The translations under genes were made by a program, and so were the position numbers. The notes beneath the pieces are model-generated. The model did not search any database. It was not told where the DNA came from and saw only the letters and a program-made list of their open reading frames with translations. Positions 1-9,116 of a stretch of 64,000 nt of DNA are shown here, piece by piece. Numbering within the stretch: position 1 is the first letter of the stretch; each line of letters starts with the position of its first letter. The stretch comes from Streptomyces tuirus (lineage in GTDB: Bacteria; Actinomycetota; Actinomycetes; Streptomycetales; Streptomycetaceae), in contig JAGTPG010000001.1 of assembly GCA_018195615.1 (NCBI GenBank), positions 1,240,001-1,304,000 of the forward strand, written 5' to 3'.

Positions 1-370
1 GGCGTGGCCGGGATGACCACCGCGCGCAGCTTCATCGCCGCGAGGGCGGTGATCCACAGTTCGGCCTGGTTGCCGAGCATGACGAGGATCCGGTCCTCGG
101 CGCGCACGCCCGGACGCGCAGCCAGTTGGCGCACTGGGACGACCGCACGGACATCTCCCCGAAGGACAGCTGTGTCTCGCGGCCGTCCTCCTCGACGATG
201 TGCAGGGCGGTGCGGGCGTTGCCGTCCGCGATCTCGTCGAACCAGTCGAGCGCCCAGTTGAAGTACTCGGGGCGAGGCCAGCGGAAGCCCGTGTAGGCCG
301 TCGTGTAGTCCTCGCGGTGTTCCAGCAGGAAGTCCCGCGCCTCGCGGAACAGCTCCGTCGCCGATGTCAT
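1..370 (-). CDS. AMP-dependent acyl-CoA synthetase, N-terminal part (cut by window edge, frameshifted)
   Basis: The protein begins MTSATELFREARDFLL and continues with RWPRPEYFNWALDWFDEIA, the N-terminus of the medium-chain acyl-CoA synthetase (AMP-binding) family; these enzymes activate carboxylic acids with ATP and CoA. The ATG at 370 follows a perfect AGGAGG. After NWLR the frame is lost near 109-114; adding one C/G there restores the expected GVRAEDRILVMLGNQAELW reading toward the window edge, so this is probably a one-base sequence error. The gene is divergent from the GAF-LuxR regulator at 495, a natural candidate for its control. The adenylation core motifs lie outside the window, so the substrate cannot be judged. 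Confidence 0.85.
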
Positions 371-444
371 CTGTCCTCCTGGGTGCCGGACCATTGCCGG
401 ACGGCTCTCAGCCATCGTGTAATCCGTGATGCAGGTCTCACTAC

Positions 445-454
445 CCCGAACGGG
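445..454. promoter_or_regulatory. CCCGAACGGG element, copy 1 (possible operator)
   Basis: A short imperfect palindrome (CCCG-AA-CGGG, embedded in a larger ACCCC...GGGGT) lies in the divergent intergenic region between the acyl-CoA synthetase and the LuxR regulator. The same ten bases recur at 1357-1366, upstream of the next regulator gene. A shared operator is an inference from position only; another copy occurs inside pntB near 35.67 kb, so the motif is not unique. Confidence 0.3.
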
Positions 455-494
455 GGGTGCGCCCGCGCAGCAGCCGTAGTGAAGGGGCGAACAG

Positions 495-1307
495 GTGGCA
501 GTGGACGCGTCCGACGCGGTCGACATACGGAACGCGCTGCTGCGTCTGCGGCGCACCACCGGCCTTCCGGTCGCCTTCGGCGGCCTGCTGGAGGCCGGGC
601 AGCAGATACGCATCAGCGAACTCAGCGGGACGGCGACGCACGCGCTGCGGTCGCTCGTGGTGACGTCCGGGAACGGGCTGGGCGGGAAGACGGTGGCACT
701 CTCCCGGCCGTGCGTGGTGACGGACTACTCGGCGTCGCGGCGGATCAGCCACGAGTACGACGCCCCGGTGGCCGTGGAGGGGCTGCGCTCGGTGCTGGCC
801 GTGCCGGTGGTGGTGCGGCACCGGGTGCACGGGGTGCTCTACGGGGCGCTGCGCGCGGCCCGGCCGCTGGGCGGACGCATGCTGGACGCGGCCGTGGAGG
901 CGGCGCGGGACGTGGAGCGGGCGCTGGTGGTGCGCGACGAGGCCCGTACGCTCGCCGCCGAGGCCGGGGCGGCGGGCGCGGGCTGGGAGCAGGTGCGGGA
1001 GGCGCACGCGGCGCTGCGGGCACTGGCCCCGAAGATCGCGGACGAGCGGTTGCGTGCCGAGCTGCTCGACGCGTGTGGGTTGCTGACGGCGGGGAGCACG
1101 CCGCCGGCCCGGGTCCGGCTCGCGCCGCGCGAGGTGGACGTGCTGGCCTGTGTCGCCGCCGGAGCGACGAACGCGGTCGCGGCGGAGCGGCTGGGTGTGA
1201 CGCCCGAGACCGTCAAGGGGTATCTGCGGTCGGCCATGCGGAAACTGCGGGCCCGTACCCGTGGCGAGGCCGTGGTCGCCGCGCGCCGGACGGGGTGGTT
1301 GCCGTAG
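495..1307 (+). CDS. GAF-domain LuxR-family transcriptional regulator
   Basis: This 270-aa protein has a GAF-like sensor domain in residues about 10-150 (GLPVAFGGLL, then the typical GLRSVLAVPVVVRHRVHGVLYG) and a C-terminal LuxR helix-turn-helix (about 208-265: LAPREVDVLACVAAGATNAVAAERLGV followed by TVKGYLRSAMRKL, split by PE). There is no receiver domain with a phospho-acceptor, so it is not a classical response regulator. The GTG at 495 follows GAAGGGG by about 7 nt. Streptomyces often place such GAF-LuxR proteins divergently from acyl-CoA synthetase genes, as here, suggesting control by a small carboxylic-acid-derived ligand; the ligand is unknown. Confidence 0.85.
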   Translation: MAVDASDAVDIRNALLRLRRTTGLPVAFGGLLEAGQQIRISELSGTATHALRSLVVTSGNGLGGKTVALSRPCVVTDYSASRRISHEYDAPVAVEGLRSVLAVPVVVRHRVHGVLYGALRAARPLGGRMLDAAVEAARDVERALVVRDEARTLAAEAGAAGAGWEQVREAHAALRALAPKIADERLRAELLDACGLLTAGSTPPARVRLAPREVDVLACVAAGATNAVAAERLGVTPETVKGYLRSAMRKLRARTRGEAVVAARRTGWLP

Positions 1308-1356
1308 GTTTGTGGTGTTTTCTGTGATGTCGGTCCGTTCGATATGCCGACGGGTT

Positions 1357-1366
1357 CCCGAACGGG
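1357..1366. promoter_or_regulatory. CCCGAACGGG element, copy 2 (possible operator)
   Basis: An identical copy of the element at 445-454, in the 204-nt gap upstream of the large LuxR/LAL regulator. If real, one of the two flanking regulators could bind both sites. No direct evidence beyond sequence identity and position. Confidence 0.3.
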
Positions 1367-1511
1367 CGCCGACGTCGTGTTCCACCACATTCGGGAGGCC
1401 GGTGAATTCGTCCGCCGAGGCCCGTTGTTATTTCCCTCACGACACCGTCCGTCCGAAATTCAAAGAGCTGTTGCCTAATATTGGCCAGGACACGACACAG
1501 GGAGGGGAGCC

Positions 1512-4364
1512 GTGACCGTGCGACGGGACTTCCAGGAGCCTCCCAGGAGCCGCCCCGACCTGGTCATCGGCCGGGAGGATGCGTTCACGTCGGCGCGTGA
1601 GCAGCTCGGCCGGGGCGGGAGTGTGCTGCTCCACGGCCCCGCCGGAATTGGAAAGTCGACGGTTCTGCGGGCGCTGGCCGCGGATTACGCCGGTGCGGCC
1701 CGGACCGTGTTGCGCTGCTCGGCCACCGAGTCCGAATCCCACCTGCCCTTCCTGGCCCTGGCCGACCTGTTCGGCCTGGTGCTGGACGAGGTCTCCGGCC
1801 ATCTGCCCGCCGCCCAGCGCACCGCCCTGGAGTCGGCGCTCACGGGCCGCGGGGAGTCCACCCTGCAGCGCGACGGGCTCGCGCTGCGCCTCGCCGTGCT
1901 GTCGGCTCTGCGCGCCCTGGCCGCGAAGGGCCCGGTGCTCATCGTCGCCGACGACCTCCAGTGGCTGGACGCGGCCAGCGCCGAACTGCTCGGCTTCGCC
2001 GCCCGGCGGCTGGGCGACACGCCCGTGCAGATGCTGTGCGCCGTGCGGATCGAGGGCCAGGAGCACGACCGCCATCTACGCGCGTCCCCGCCCGACACGC
2101 TCGCCGTCCGGCTGGGCCCGCTGTCCCGTACGCAGGTGTCGGCGCTGCTCGACCACCGCGGCTACACGCCCCTGTCCCGCTCCACCATCCGCGACATCCA
2201 CCGCACCAGCGGCGGCAACCCGCTCTTCGCCCTGGAACTGGGGCGTGCCCTGGCCGAGAGCCCCACCCGGCCCCGGCCCGGCGAGCCGCTGCCCGTGCCC
2301 ACCTCGCTGCGGGCCCTGGTGCTGAGCCGGCTGGAGATGCTGTCGGACGAGGCGCGCCGCACCCTCCTCGTCGCCAGCGCCGGTGCCCGTCCCACGCTGG
2401 CGCTGCTGCACGCGGCCGGCCGGGAGCACGCCGAGGTCGAGACGGCCCAGGCGGCGGCGCTGGGGCTGCTGGCGACCGAGGCGGAGGGTCCCGCCGTACG
2501 GTTCGCGCATCCGCTGATCTCGGCCGCGCTCTACGCGGAGGCCCCGGCCCAGGAGCGGCGGGCCGTGCACGCCGCGCTGTCCACGGCCGCCTCCGACCCG
2601 ATCGAGCGGGCCCGGCACCTGGCCCTGGCGACCACCGGCACCGACCCGGAGGTGGCGGCCCGGCTCGCCGAGGCCGGTGCGCTGGCCCGGGACCGCGGGG
2701 CACCTTCGGTGGCCGCCTCGCTCGGGCTGCTCGCGGCCCGGCACACCCCGGCGGACAGTACGCCCGGCCCGGACGAGCGGCGCCTGCAGGCCGCCGAGGA
2801 CGCGATCACCGCCGGCGAGGCCGATCTCGCCCGGGACATCGCCCGGGACGTGCTGACCCGGGCCACCGTGCCCGCCGAGCGGGTGCGGGCCTGGATGGTG
2901 GTCATCGAGGCGGCCGGGCAGGCGCTCGGCGAGGTCGACGCGGTGTTTCCGCAGGTCCTGGCGGACGCGGGCGACGACCCCGGGCTGCTCGCCCTGGTCC
3001 ACTACCAGCTGGCCTGGCGCGGCCTGGTCGTCGAGGGCGACTTCGCCGAGGCCCGGCAGGAGGCCGCGCACGCGGCGGATCTGGCCGCCCGGGGCGCGGA
3101 CCGGCGCACCGAACTGATGGCGCTGTCCTTCCAGGCCTCCACCGAGACCCTGATGGGCCACCCCGACGCGCCCGCGACGGTCAAGCGGGCCCTGAGGGAA
3201 CCGCAGGACCCTTACGTGGCCTGCCACCACAACGGCGCCGGCTCGGCCCGGTTCCGCTGGCTGATCATGAGCGACCAGCTGCCCGAGGCGCGGACGACGA
3301 TCACCGCGCTGCTGCGCGAGGTGCGGCGGCGCGGCATGGTCGAGAGCGAGGTGCACTTCCTGCGCTTCCTCGCCGACACGGAACTGCGCAGCGGGCACTG
3401 CGGCCGGGCCCTGGACCTGGCCCGTGAGAGTCTGCGGCTCGCCCGGGACTCCGGGATCGGCGAGGGCGCCTCGGCGATGCTCACCTCCCTCGCGGAGGCC
3501 TCGGCCGGGGACGTCGACCGGGCGCTGGCCCTCGCCCGTGAGGCGGCCGACCACGCCGAGGTCGACGGCGACCAGATGTACCTGTCCCGGGCCCTGGCGG
3601 CGCTGGGGTACGCCCAGTTGGTGGCCGGGGACCCGGCGGCGGCGGTCCGTTCGCTGCGCCGGGTACGGGAGCTGGAGCACGGCCTGGGCATCAACGACCC
3701 GGCGCGCGGCCGCTGGCACGGCGACCTCGCCGAGGCACTGGTCCGCATCGGTGAACCGGGCGAGGCCCAGGACGTGATCGACACGGCACGGGCGCACGCG
3801 CTGCGGCTGAGCCGGCAGAGCGTGCTGGCCGTGCTCGACCGGGCCGAGGCGCTGGTCCGGGCGGCACGGGGCGAACACGAGGCCTCCCTGGTCCGGTTGA
3901 CGTCCGTGCAGGACCGGCTCGGCAGGCTGGGCTACGGCCTGGAGGAGGCCCGCGCCGCCTTCGCGCTGGCCCGCCTGCGTACCCAGGCTGCCGCCTTCCC
4001 GCGCACCGGCGCCGCTCCCCTGCCCGGGCCGGCGTCGTACGACGAGGCCGCCCGGCTCTTCCGGCGCTGCCGGGCGCTGCCCTGGCTGCGGCAGGTCGAC
4101 GCGGCCGTCACGGCCGGTCCGGCGGCGGTGGAACCGGCCGCCGTCACGCCTCCCGTCGCGCTCGACGCGCTGGAGGGCCTCGCCTCGATGGAGCGTCAGG
4201 TCGCCTCACTGGTGATGGAGGGCGCGACCAACCGGGAGATCGCGGCCCGTCTGTTCATCAGCGTCAAGACCGTCGAGGCGACCCTCACCCGGGTCTACCG
4301 GAAGCTGGGGATCCGCTCTCGGGTGGACATCGTGCGGCTGGCTGCGGGCCGCCGCAGCACCTGA
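1512..4364 (+). CDS. Large ATP-binding LuxR-family (LAL) regulator
   Basis: A 950-aa STAND-type regulator. Near the N-terminus it has a Walker A loop, HGPAGIGKST (residues 41-50), and a Walker B with following residues, VLIVADDLQWLD (about 145-156). A long helical TPR-like middle region (about 400-850) follows, then a C-terminal LuxR helix-turn-helix (about 885-945: ERQVASLVMEGATNREIAA, then SVKTVEATLTRVYRKLGI). This is the LAL/MalT architecture: ATP and inducer binding drive oligomerisation and activation of target promoters. The GTG start follows GGAGGGGA at 1501. Target genes are not evident; the trypsin gene downstream on the same strand is separated by 207 nt of G/C-tract-rich DNA and is a possible target only by proximity. 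Confidence 0.93.
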   Translation: MTVRRDFQEPPRSRPDLVIGREDAFTSAREQLGRGGSVLLHGPAGIGKSTVLRALAADYAGAARTVLRCSATESESHLPFLALADLFGLVLDEVSGHLPAAQRTALESALTGRGESTLQRDGLALRLAVLSALRALAAKGPVLIVADDLQWLDAASAELLGFAARRLGDTPVQMLCAVRIEGQEHDRHLRASPPDTLAVRLGPLSRTQVSALLDHRGYTPLSRSTIRDIHRTSGGNPLFALELGRALAESPTRPRPGEPLPVPTSLRALVLSRLEMLSDEARRTLLVASAGARPTLALLHAAGREHAEVETAQAAALGLLATEAEGPAVRFAHPLISAALYAEAPAQERRAVHAALSTAASDPIERARHLALATTGTDPEVAARLAEAGALARDRGAPSVAASLGLLAARHTPADSTPGPDERRLQAAEDAITAGEADLARDIARDVLTRATVPAERVRAWMVVIEAAGQALGEVDAVFPQVLADAGDDPGLLALVHYQLAWRGLVVEGDFAEARQEAAHAADLAARGADRRTELMALSFQASTETLMGHPDAPATVKRALREPQDPYVACHHNGAGSARFRWLIMSDQLPEARTTITALLREVRRRGMVESEVHFLRFLADTELRSGHCGRALDLARESLRLARDSGIGEGASAMLTSLAEASAGDVDRALALAREAADHAEVDGDQMYLSRALAALGYAQLVAGDPAAAVRSLRRVRELEHGLGINDPARGRWHGDLAEALVRIGEPGEAQDVIDTARAHALRLSRQSVLAVLDRAEALVRAARGEHEASLVRLTSVQDRLGRLGYGLEEARAAFALARLRTQAAAFPRTGAAPLPGPASYDEAARLFRRCRALPWLRQVDAAVTAGPAAVEPAAVTPPVALDALEGLASMERQVASLVMEGATNREIAARLFISVKTVEATLTRVYRKLGIRSRVDIVRLAAGRRST

Positions 4365-4571
4365 CCCGACCTGGGCCGACTGGACCCGACCGAGGGTTTT
4401 CCCTCCCCAACTCCCTTAGGGGGTTCCCTCATTGGGGGCTCCCCGTGCCGGGCTCTAGCTTTGTCGCGTGCCGCTCGCCGGGCACACGGAGATCCGAACA
4501 ACGGCGTCAGGGTCCCCGTGCTTCACCACCACCCGCGCGACCCCCCACCGGCAACTCCCCCGAGGAGACCC

Positions 4572-5362
4572 ATGTTCGGGCTCGACCGTGCCAAGAAGGC
4601 CGTCGCCGTCGCCGCGGCGACCGCTGCCGCCGCCACGACCGCGCTGCTCACCGCTCCCTCCGCGGTCGCCGCGCCCCAGCCGATCGTCGGCGGTACCACC
4701 ACCACGGCTTCCGCGTACCCGTACGTCATGCAGATCACGGACGCCTCGCAGAACCAGTTCTGCGGCGGCACGCTGGTCTCGCCCACCAAGGTCGTCACCG
4801 CCGCCCACTGCATGGTCGACGAGACCACCGGCAGTGTGCGCGTGGTCGGTGGCCGCACCTTCCGCAACGGTACCGACGGCACCGTCAGCCGGGTCAGCAG
4901 GATATGGATCCACCCGAGCTACACCGACGCCACCAACGGCGACGACGTGGCCGTGCTGACGCTGTCGACGTCGATGCCGTACACCCCGGCCAAGTACGTC
5001 TCCTCCTCCCAGACTTCGGTGTACGCGGCCGGCACCACCGCCCGCATCCTCGGCTGGGGCACCACCGCCTCGAACGGCAGCTCCTCCAACCAGCTGCGCA
5101 CCGCGACCGTACCGACCGTGTCCGACGCCGGCTGCGCGAGCTCCTACGGCTCCGACTTCGTGCGCAGCGACATGGTGTGCGCCGGAAAGACCTCCGGCGG
5201 CGTGGACACCTGCCAGGGCGACAGCGGCGGCCCCCTGCTCATCGGGGGCGTCCTGGCAGGCATCACTTCCTGGGCGAAGGCTGCGCCCAGGCCGGTTACC
5301 CGGGTGTCTACACCCGGCTGACCACCTTCTCCGACCTGGTCACGACGCAGGTCAACTCGTGA
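4572..5362 (+). CDS. Secreted trypsin-like serine protease (S1), one-base frameshift
   Basis: Residues 1-35 form a Sec signal peptide (MFGLDRAKKA..., Ala-rich, SAVAAPQP cleavage area), then the mature chymotrypsin fold starts at IVGG. The catalytic triad is visible: His in TAAHC, Asp in GDDVAVLTL, Ser in DTCQGDSGGP, with the Asp six residues before the Ser giving trypsin-like Arg/Lys specificity. The frame breaks at 5271-5274: restoring one G in the TGGG run rebuilds TSWGEGCAQAGYPGVYTRLTTF, the standard S1 C-terminus with the SWG substrate-binding strand, ending at 5362. As read, the protein would lose that strand and end aberrantly. ATG at 4572 lies after GAGGAGACC. It resembles Streptomyces griseus trypsin in layout. 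Confidence 0.92.
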
Positions 5363-5400
5363 CCGGACACAGCTCCTGAGCACCCCTCAGGTGAAATACC

Positions 5401-5443
5401 AGGGGGCGTTGCGGGCCTCCACGAGCGGCCCGCAACGCCCCCT
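5401..5443. terminator. Bidirectional hairpin terminator
   Basis: A perfect 17-bp inverted repeat (AGGGGGCGTTGCGGGCC, loop 5418-5426, and its complement at 5427-5443) sits between two convergent genes, the trypsin (ending 5362) and the winged-helix gene (ending 5482). Position and symmetry fit a terminator serving both strands. Confidence 0.88.
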
Positions 5444-5481
5444 CTCCATGTCTCCCCGCCGGGACCGGCCGGCGGCCGGGC

Positions 5482-6596
5482 TCACGTGCGTACGACACCG
5501 AAGCGGATGTCGTACACGGTCTCCGGGTGCATCACGCGCAGCATCCGCTCTCCCTCGGCGGTGATCTCGTCGCGTTGGGCCCGGGTGAGCCGGTCGAAGG
5601 GCTCGATCACGAGGGTCTGGTCCCGCAGGCGCCACAGCCCCGCGAGGAAGCCGTCGACGAGGAGCGTGCAGTAGGCGATGTTCCCCTGCCAGGACCGGCC
5701 CCGGTGCTCCGGCGGGACGACGCGGGTGCGGTCGGCGTGGGAGAGCAGGAGGTCGTCGAACTCGGGCAGGAAACGCGGCGGGGCCGGGGTCTCCGGGTCC
5801 GGGCGAGGAGCGTCCGGGAGGTCGAAGAGCTCGACGCCCTTGTCGTCCCGGAAGGTGACCAGGCGCGGGCGGAGCCGTTCGAAGGCGTCGCTCAGGCGGG
5901 TCAGCCCGGCCCAGGTCTGCATGTCCCGAACGGAGGCCGGGCCGAACGCGGCGAGGTAGCGCGGCACGACCGCGTCGGCCGTGGCGGCCGGTTCGGCATG
6001 ACGGCCGAGCCAGTGCTCGGCGGTGGTCAGACTGACCTGTCCGCTCCTGCCCCACAGTCCGCGCGGCGTCACCTGCACGAGCGGGAGACGGCACCGGGCG
6101 GCGACGGCCAGGGACTGGGGTCGGCGTCGGGCCACTCCTTCAGCAGGGCCTCCCGCAGTTGCCTCATGGTGCGGGGCTCGGCCTCGACGAGGTCGCGGGC
6201 GAGGCGGGCGAGCCGGTCGAGATCGACCCCGGCGAGTCCCTTGCGGAAGTTGGTCAGCTCCCGCTCCATGGCCGGCTGCGTCAGCGGCCGCAGGGCGAGG
6301 CAGTCCTGAGCGGTGTGCGTGTGGATCGTGGAACGCATCGTCACGATCCGGACGACCTCGCGGTCGGCCATCAGCCGGGACAGCGCCTCGGGGGCGAAAC
6401 CGTCGAGACGGGCCGCGAGCGCGTAGTACGGAGGCTTGACGTTCTGCGCCTGGAGACCGACCAGGTGCTCGACGGCCGCGGCGGCGGAGATCCGCGCGGG
6501 GCGCAGCAGCAACTGCCGGTCGAGCGTGGCGCGGTTGAGGGCACGGGTGCCGAGCCGAGGTGCCGTGCCGGTGACGCTCCGCTTGGTGTTCGACAT
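5482..6596 (-). CDS. Winged-helix DNA-binding domain protein (HTH_42, YcaQ-like family), frameshifted
   Basis: Reassembled from two frames, this is a protein of about 370 aa of the HTH_42/AlkZ-like family. The N-terminal part has LNRATLDRQLLL and EHLVGLQAQNVKPPYYALAA, the middle has REVVRIVTMRSTIHTH, and the C-terminal part has VDGFLAGLWRL. Family members are winged-helix proteins; the YcaQ/AlkZ branch contains DNA glycosylases, but many actinobacterial members are uncharacterised. The frame is lost at 6117-6120; one additional G there (C on the coding strand) links DADP to QSLAVAARCRLPLVQV. The ATG at 6596 is preferred to a GTG at 6605; neither has a strong Shine-Dalgarno sequence. Glycosylase activity is not claimed. 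Confidence 0.82.
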
Positions 6597-6700
6597 GTCA
6601 GGCACGGTAGCGGGACTTGCGGACAGCTTCTGGCCGCGATCCCCCGGCGACGCGCCGGCCCCGCCGAGAAGGCCCAGCCGACCGCCCCGCCCTCACGGCC

Positions 6701-7423
6701 TCACTTCAGGTGTCGGCCGAAGAACCGGTTTCCGTCCTCCAGCTCGAACCAGGGGGTGCCGGTGTGCCCGCCCATATTGGCGTGCAGTGTCTTCTCCTTG
6801 CTGCCGAAGGTGTCGAACAGGTCCAGGGCCCGCTGACGGGGGTTGCCTTCGTCGTCCCACTGCAGCAGCAACAGCAGCGGAATGGAGACGTGCCGGGCCT
6901 CCTCGCGCTGGGCGCGGGGCACGTAACCCCCGGCGAAGAAACCGGCGGCCGCGATGCGCGGCTCGACCACCGCGAGGCGGATGCCGACGGCGGTCCACCC
7001 CGAGTACCCCACCCGGCCGCCGATCCCGGGCAGCGAAAGCAGGGCGTCCAGGGTGGTCCGCCATTCCGGGACCGCCTTTTCGACCAGCGGGCCCACGAGG
7101 GACTCGAAGATCTCGTCGACCGGCTCGCCGGTCTGCATCGCCCGGCGGAGGTCGGCGCGGGCCTGCTCGTCGGCGACGGAACGGGGCCGGTCACCGCACC
7201 CGGCGGCGTCGATGGAAGCCACCGCGTAGCCGTACGCCGCGGTCTGCCGAGCCCGGGCCACCAGCCGGGATTGCCCCTTGGGCAGGCCGTTGTTGTGGGC
7301 CATCAGGATCAGCGGAGCCGGTGCGGCGGTTTCAGGCGTCCACAGAGTGCCGGGGATCTCGCCGAGGGCGAATTCGCGTTCGAGGACGCCGTCGTCGAGA
7401 CGCTGTTCAGAAGTGAACCGCAT
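6701..7423 (-). CDS. Alpha/beta hydrolase (dienelactone-hydrolase-like)
   Basis: A 240-aa cytosolic protein with no signal peptide. It has an alpha/beta hydrolase layout: an early strand-loop LILMAHNNGLPKG, the nucleophile-elbow-like GYSGWT, an acid region LLLLLQWDDEGNPR, and a late His in NMGGHTGTPWF. These fit a Ser-Asp-His triad, with GYSGW as the elbow. The ATG at 7423 is preceded by GAAAGG. It lies 333 nt downstream of the P450 gene on the same strand. The substrate is not deducible. Confidence 0.78.
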   Translation of the reverse strand: MRFTSEQRLDDGVLEREFALGEIPGTLWTPETAAPAPLILMAHNNGLPKGQSRLVARARQTAAYGYAVASIDAAGCGDRPRSVADEQARADLRRAMQTGEPVDEIFESLVGPLVEKAVPEWRTTLDALLSLPGIGGRVGYSGWTAVGIRLAVVEPRIAAAGFFAGGYVPRAQREEARHVSIPLLLLLQWDDEGNPRQRALDLFDTFGSKEKTLHANMGGHTGTPWFELEDGNRFFGRHLK

Positions 7424-7756
7424 GGTCGTGCCTTTCGGGAGTGCGCTTGAACGGCGCTCCCGGACGACCTATCGCCCGACCGTGACCCCGGAGGGAAGCA
7501 CCCATGTCGATACGTTCACGGGTACCACCTCCTCGTTCTCTCGCACGGCCTCCGGAAAAGTAGCAGCGGTCGCCGTGGTCCGCCAACGGGTTTCACGGCT
7601 CTGAGCCGTGACGAGGGGAGGCCCCCCCCATGCCTCACCATGCGTCGCCGCGGCGTCAGGTGCTCGCGCTCCCGCGCGGTGGGCGGTGGGCGGCTCGGCG
7701 TGCAGCAGGAGCACGCGGCCGTCGTCGCTCGCGGTCGGCGCGCAGCAGCGTCGTCC
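7424..7756 (-). other. Gap between P450 and hydrolase with a possible broken short ORF
   Basis: An ATG at 7760 overlaps the P450 stop codon as ATGA, so a coupled downstream reading frame is plausible. It opens MRTTLLRAD but reads through for only about 34 codons, to 7656. An alternative frame gives the more protein-like GRVLLLHAEPPTAHR before becoming arginine-rich and stopping at 7469. This may be a small gene damaged by a frameshift or a decayed remnant; no family is recognised. Nothing else is evident here. Confidence 0.25.
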
Positions 7757-8959
7757 TCATGACGCCTCCGTGTCCCAGGTGACCGGCAGGCTCTTGACGC
7801 CGTAGATGTCCGCGGCCTCCGGGCGGAGGCCGACTTCTTCGGCCGGTACGGCCAGGCGCAGCGTGGGGAACCGGTCGAGCAGCGCCCGGAACGCGACGCG
7901 CATCTCGACACGGGCCAGTTGCTGGCCCAGGCACTGGTGGATGCCGTGGCTGAAGGCCAGGTGCCCACCCGCGTCCTGCCGTCGGAGGTCGAGCACATGG
8001 GGGTCGGCGAAGCGCTCGGGGTCGCGGTTGGCGGTGTGGTACGACAGGACGACCGTCGTGCCGGCCTCGATGGTCCGGCCGCCCAGCTCGACGTCCTCCA
8101 GGGCCGTCCTCATGAACGTCTTGGCGACGCTCAGATACCGCAGCAGTTCCTCCACGGCCCCGTCGGTGAGCGCGGGGTCGGCGCGCAGCGCGGCCAGTTG
8201 CTCCGGGTTCTGCAGCAGCGCGAAGGTACCGAGGGACAGCATGTTCGCGGTGGTGTCGAATCCGGCGGCCAGCAGGATCAGGCTGATCCCCTTCAGCTCC
8301 TCGTCGGTCAGGTCGCTGTCGGTGAGTTCGCTGAGCACGTCGTCGGTGGGGTTGGCGCGCTTGGCGGCCACCAGCGCCGCGAGGTACTCCTGGGTCGCGG
8401 TGTAGGCCGCTATCAGCTCCTCCTCGCTCGTCTCCCCTCCCATGAACGTGTCGATCTGTTCCTGGAAGGAGTCCCGGTCCTGGTACGGCACCCCCAGCAG
8501 CTCACAGATGACGATGGTGGGGATGGGCTTGGCGAACGCGGTCACCAGGTCCGTCGGCGGCCCGGCCTTCTCCATGGCGTCCAGGCAGTCGGCGGTGATC
8601 TGCTCGATGCGCTCGGTGAGCAGTCGCATCCGCCGTACCGTGAACTTCCCCGCCAGCGGCTTGCGGTAGCGGCGGTGCTGCGGGTCGTCCATGAGGAGGA
8701 ACTCGCCGGGCGGTGCCGGAGGAACCTCGAAGTCGCCGACGTTCAGCAGCTCCTTGCGTGAGCTGAACCGCGAGTCGGCCAGGACCGACCGGACCAGGTC
8801 GTATCCGGTGATCAGCCAGCCGGGTCTGCCACCGGGGTGGGTGCAGCGGCTGATGGGGCCGTGCCGGCGGGCGTCGAGCAGTTCGGCCGGCGGGTCGAAG
8901 GGGCAGCCGGGCCGACGCTCGGTCGGCAGCGTCGTGACGGTGTGGACGGGCTCACTCAT
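7757..8959 (-). CDS. Cytochrome P450
   Basis: A 400-aa soluble bacterial P450 resembling the CYP105/CYP107-type actinobacterial enzymes. Diagnostic motifs are the I-helix oxygen-activation segment AGFDTTAN (about 230-237), the K-helix ExxR in EELLRYL, and the heme-ligand loop FSHGIHQCLGQQLAR (about 336-350) with the cysteine ligand. It would hydroxylate or epoxidise an unknown small molecule using partner ferredoxin and reductase, neither of which is adjacent. The start at 8959 is chosen over the ATG at 8965, because GAGGA abuts the upstream ATG and is correctly spaced (6 nt) only for 8959. An operator-like palindrome lies about 140 nt upstream (9096-9110). Confidence 0.95.
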   Translation of the reverse strand: MSEPVHTVTTLPTERRPGCPFDPPAELLDARRHGPISRCTHPGGRPGWLITGYDLVRSVLADSRFSSRKELLNVGDFEVPPAPPGEFLLMDDPQHRRYRKPLAGKFTVRRMRLLTERIEQITADCLDAMEKAGPPTDLVTAFAKPIPTIVICELLGVPYQDRDSFQEQIDTFMGGETSEEELIAAYTATQEYLAALVAAKRANPTDDVLSELTDSDLTDEELKGISLILLAAGFDTTANMLSLGTFALLQNPEQLAALRADPALTDGAVEELLRYLSVAKTFMRTALEDVELGGRTIEAGTTVVLSYHTANRDPERFADPHVLDLRRQDAGGHLAFSHGIHQCLGQQLARVEMRVAFRALLDRFPTLRLAVPAEEVGLRPEAADIYGVKSLPVTWDTEAS

Positions 8960-9095
8960 GATCATTCCTCAGCTCGCGATATGACGTGTTTGACAGCGCT
9001 CGAACGCTACGTTGCATTCATCATCACGTCAATGCGCTTGAGTGCATAACCCCAGGTACAGGCAGGCAAATTGATGCAATGGGCTGGCGTTAAAC

Positions 9096-9110
9096 GCAAC
9101 GGTCCGTTGC
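9096..9110. promoter_or_regulatory. Perfect 15-bp palindrome, probable repressor operator upstream of P450
   Basis: GCAACGG-T-CCGTTGC is a perfect inverted repeat (7-bp arms, 1-nt centre) in the AT-richer 157-nt gap between the caspase/WD40 gene and the P450 gene. The ACGGTCCGT core is like operators of many TetR-family repressors. Related TTGCA/TGCAA half-sites recur at about 9014-9120. The cognate regulator is not identified, and no TetR gene is in the window. Confidence 0.55.
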
Positions 9111-9116
9111 AATGGT

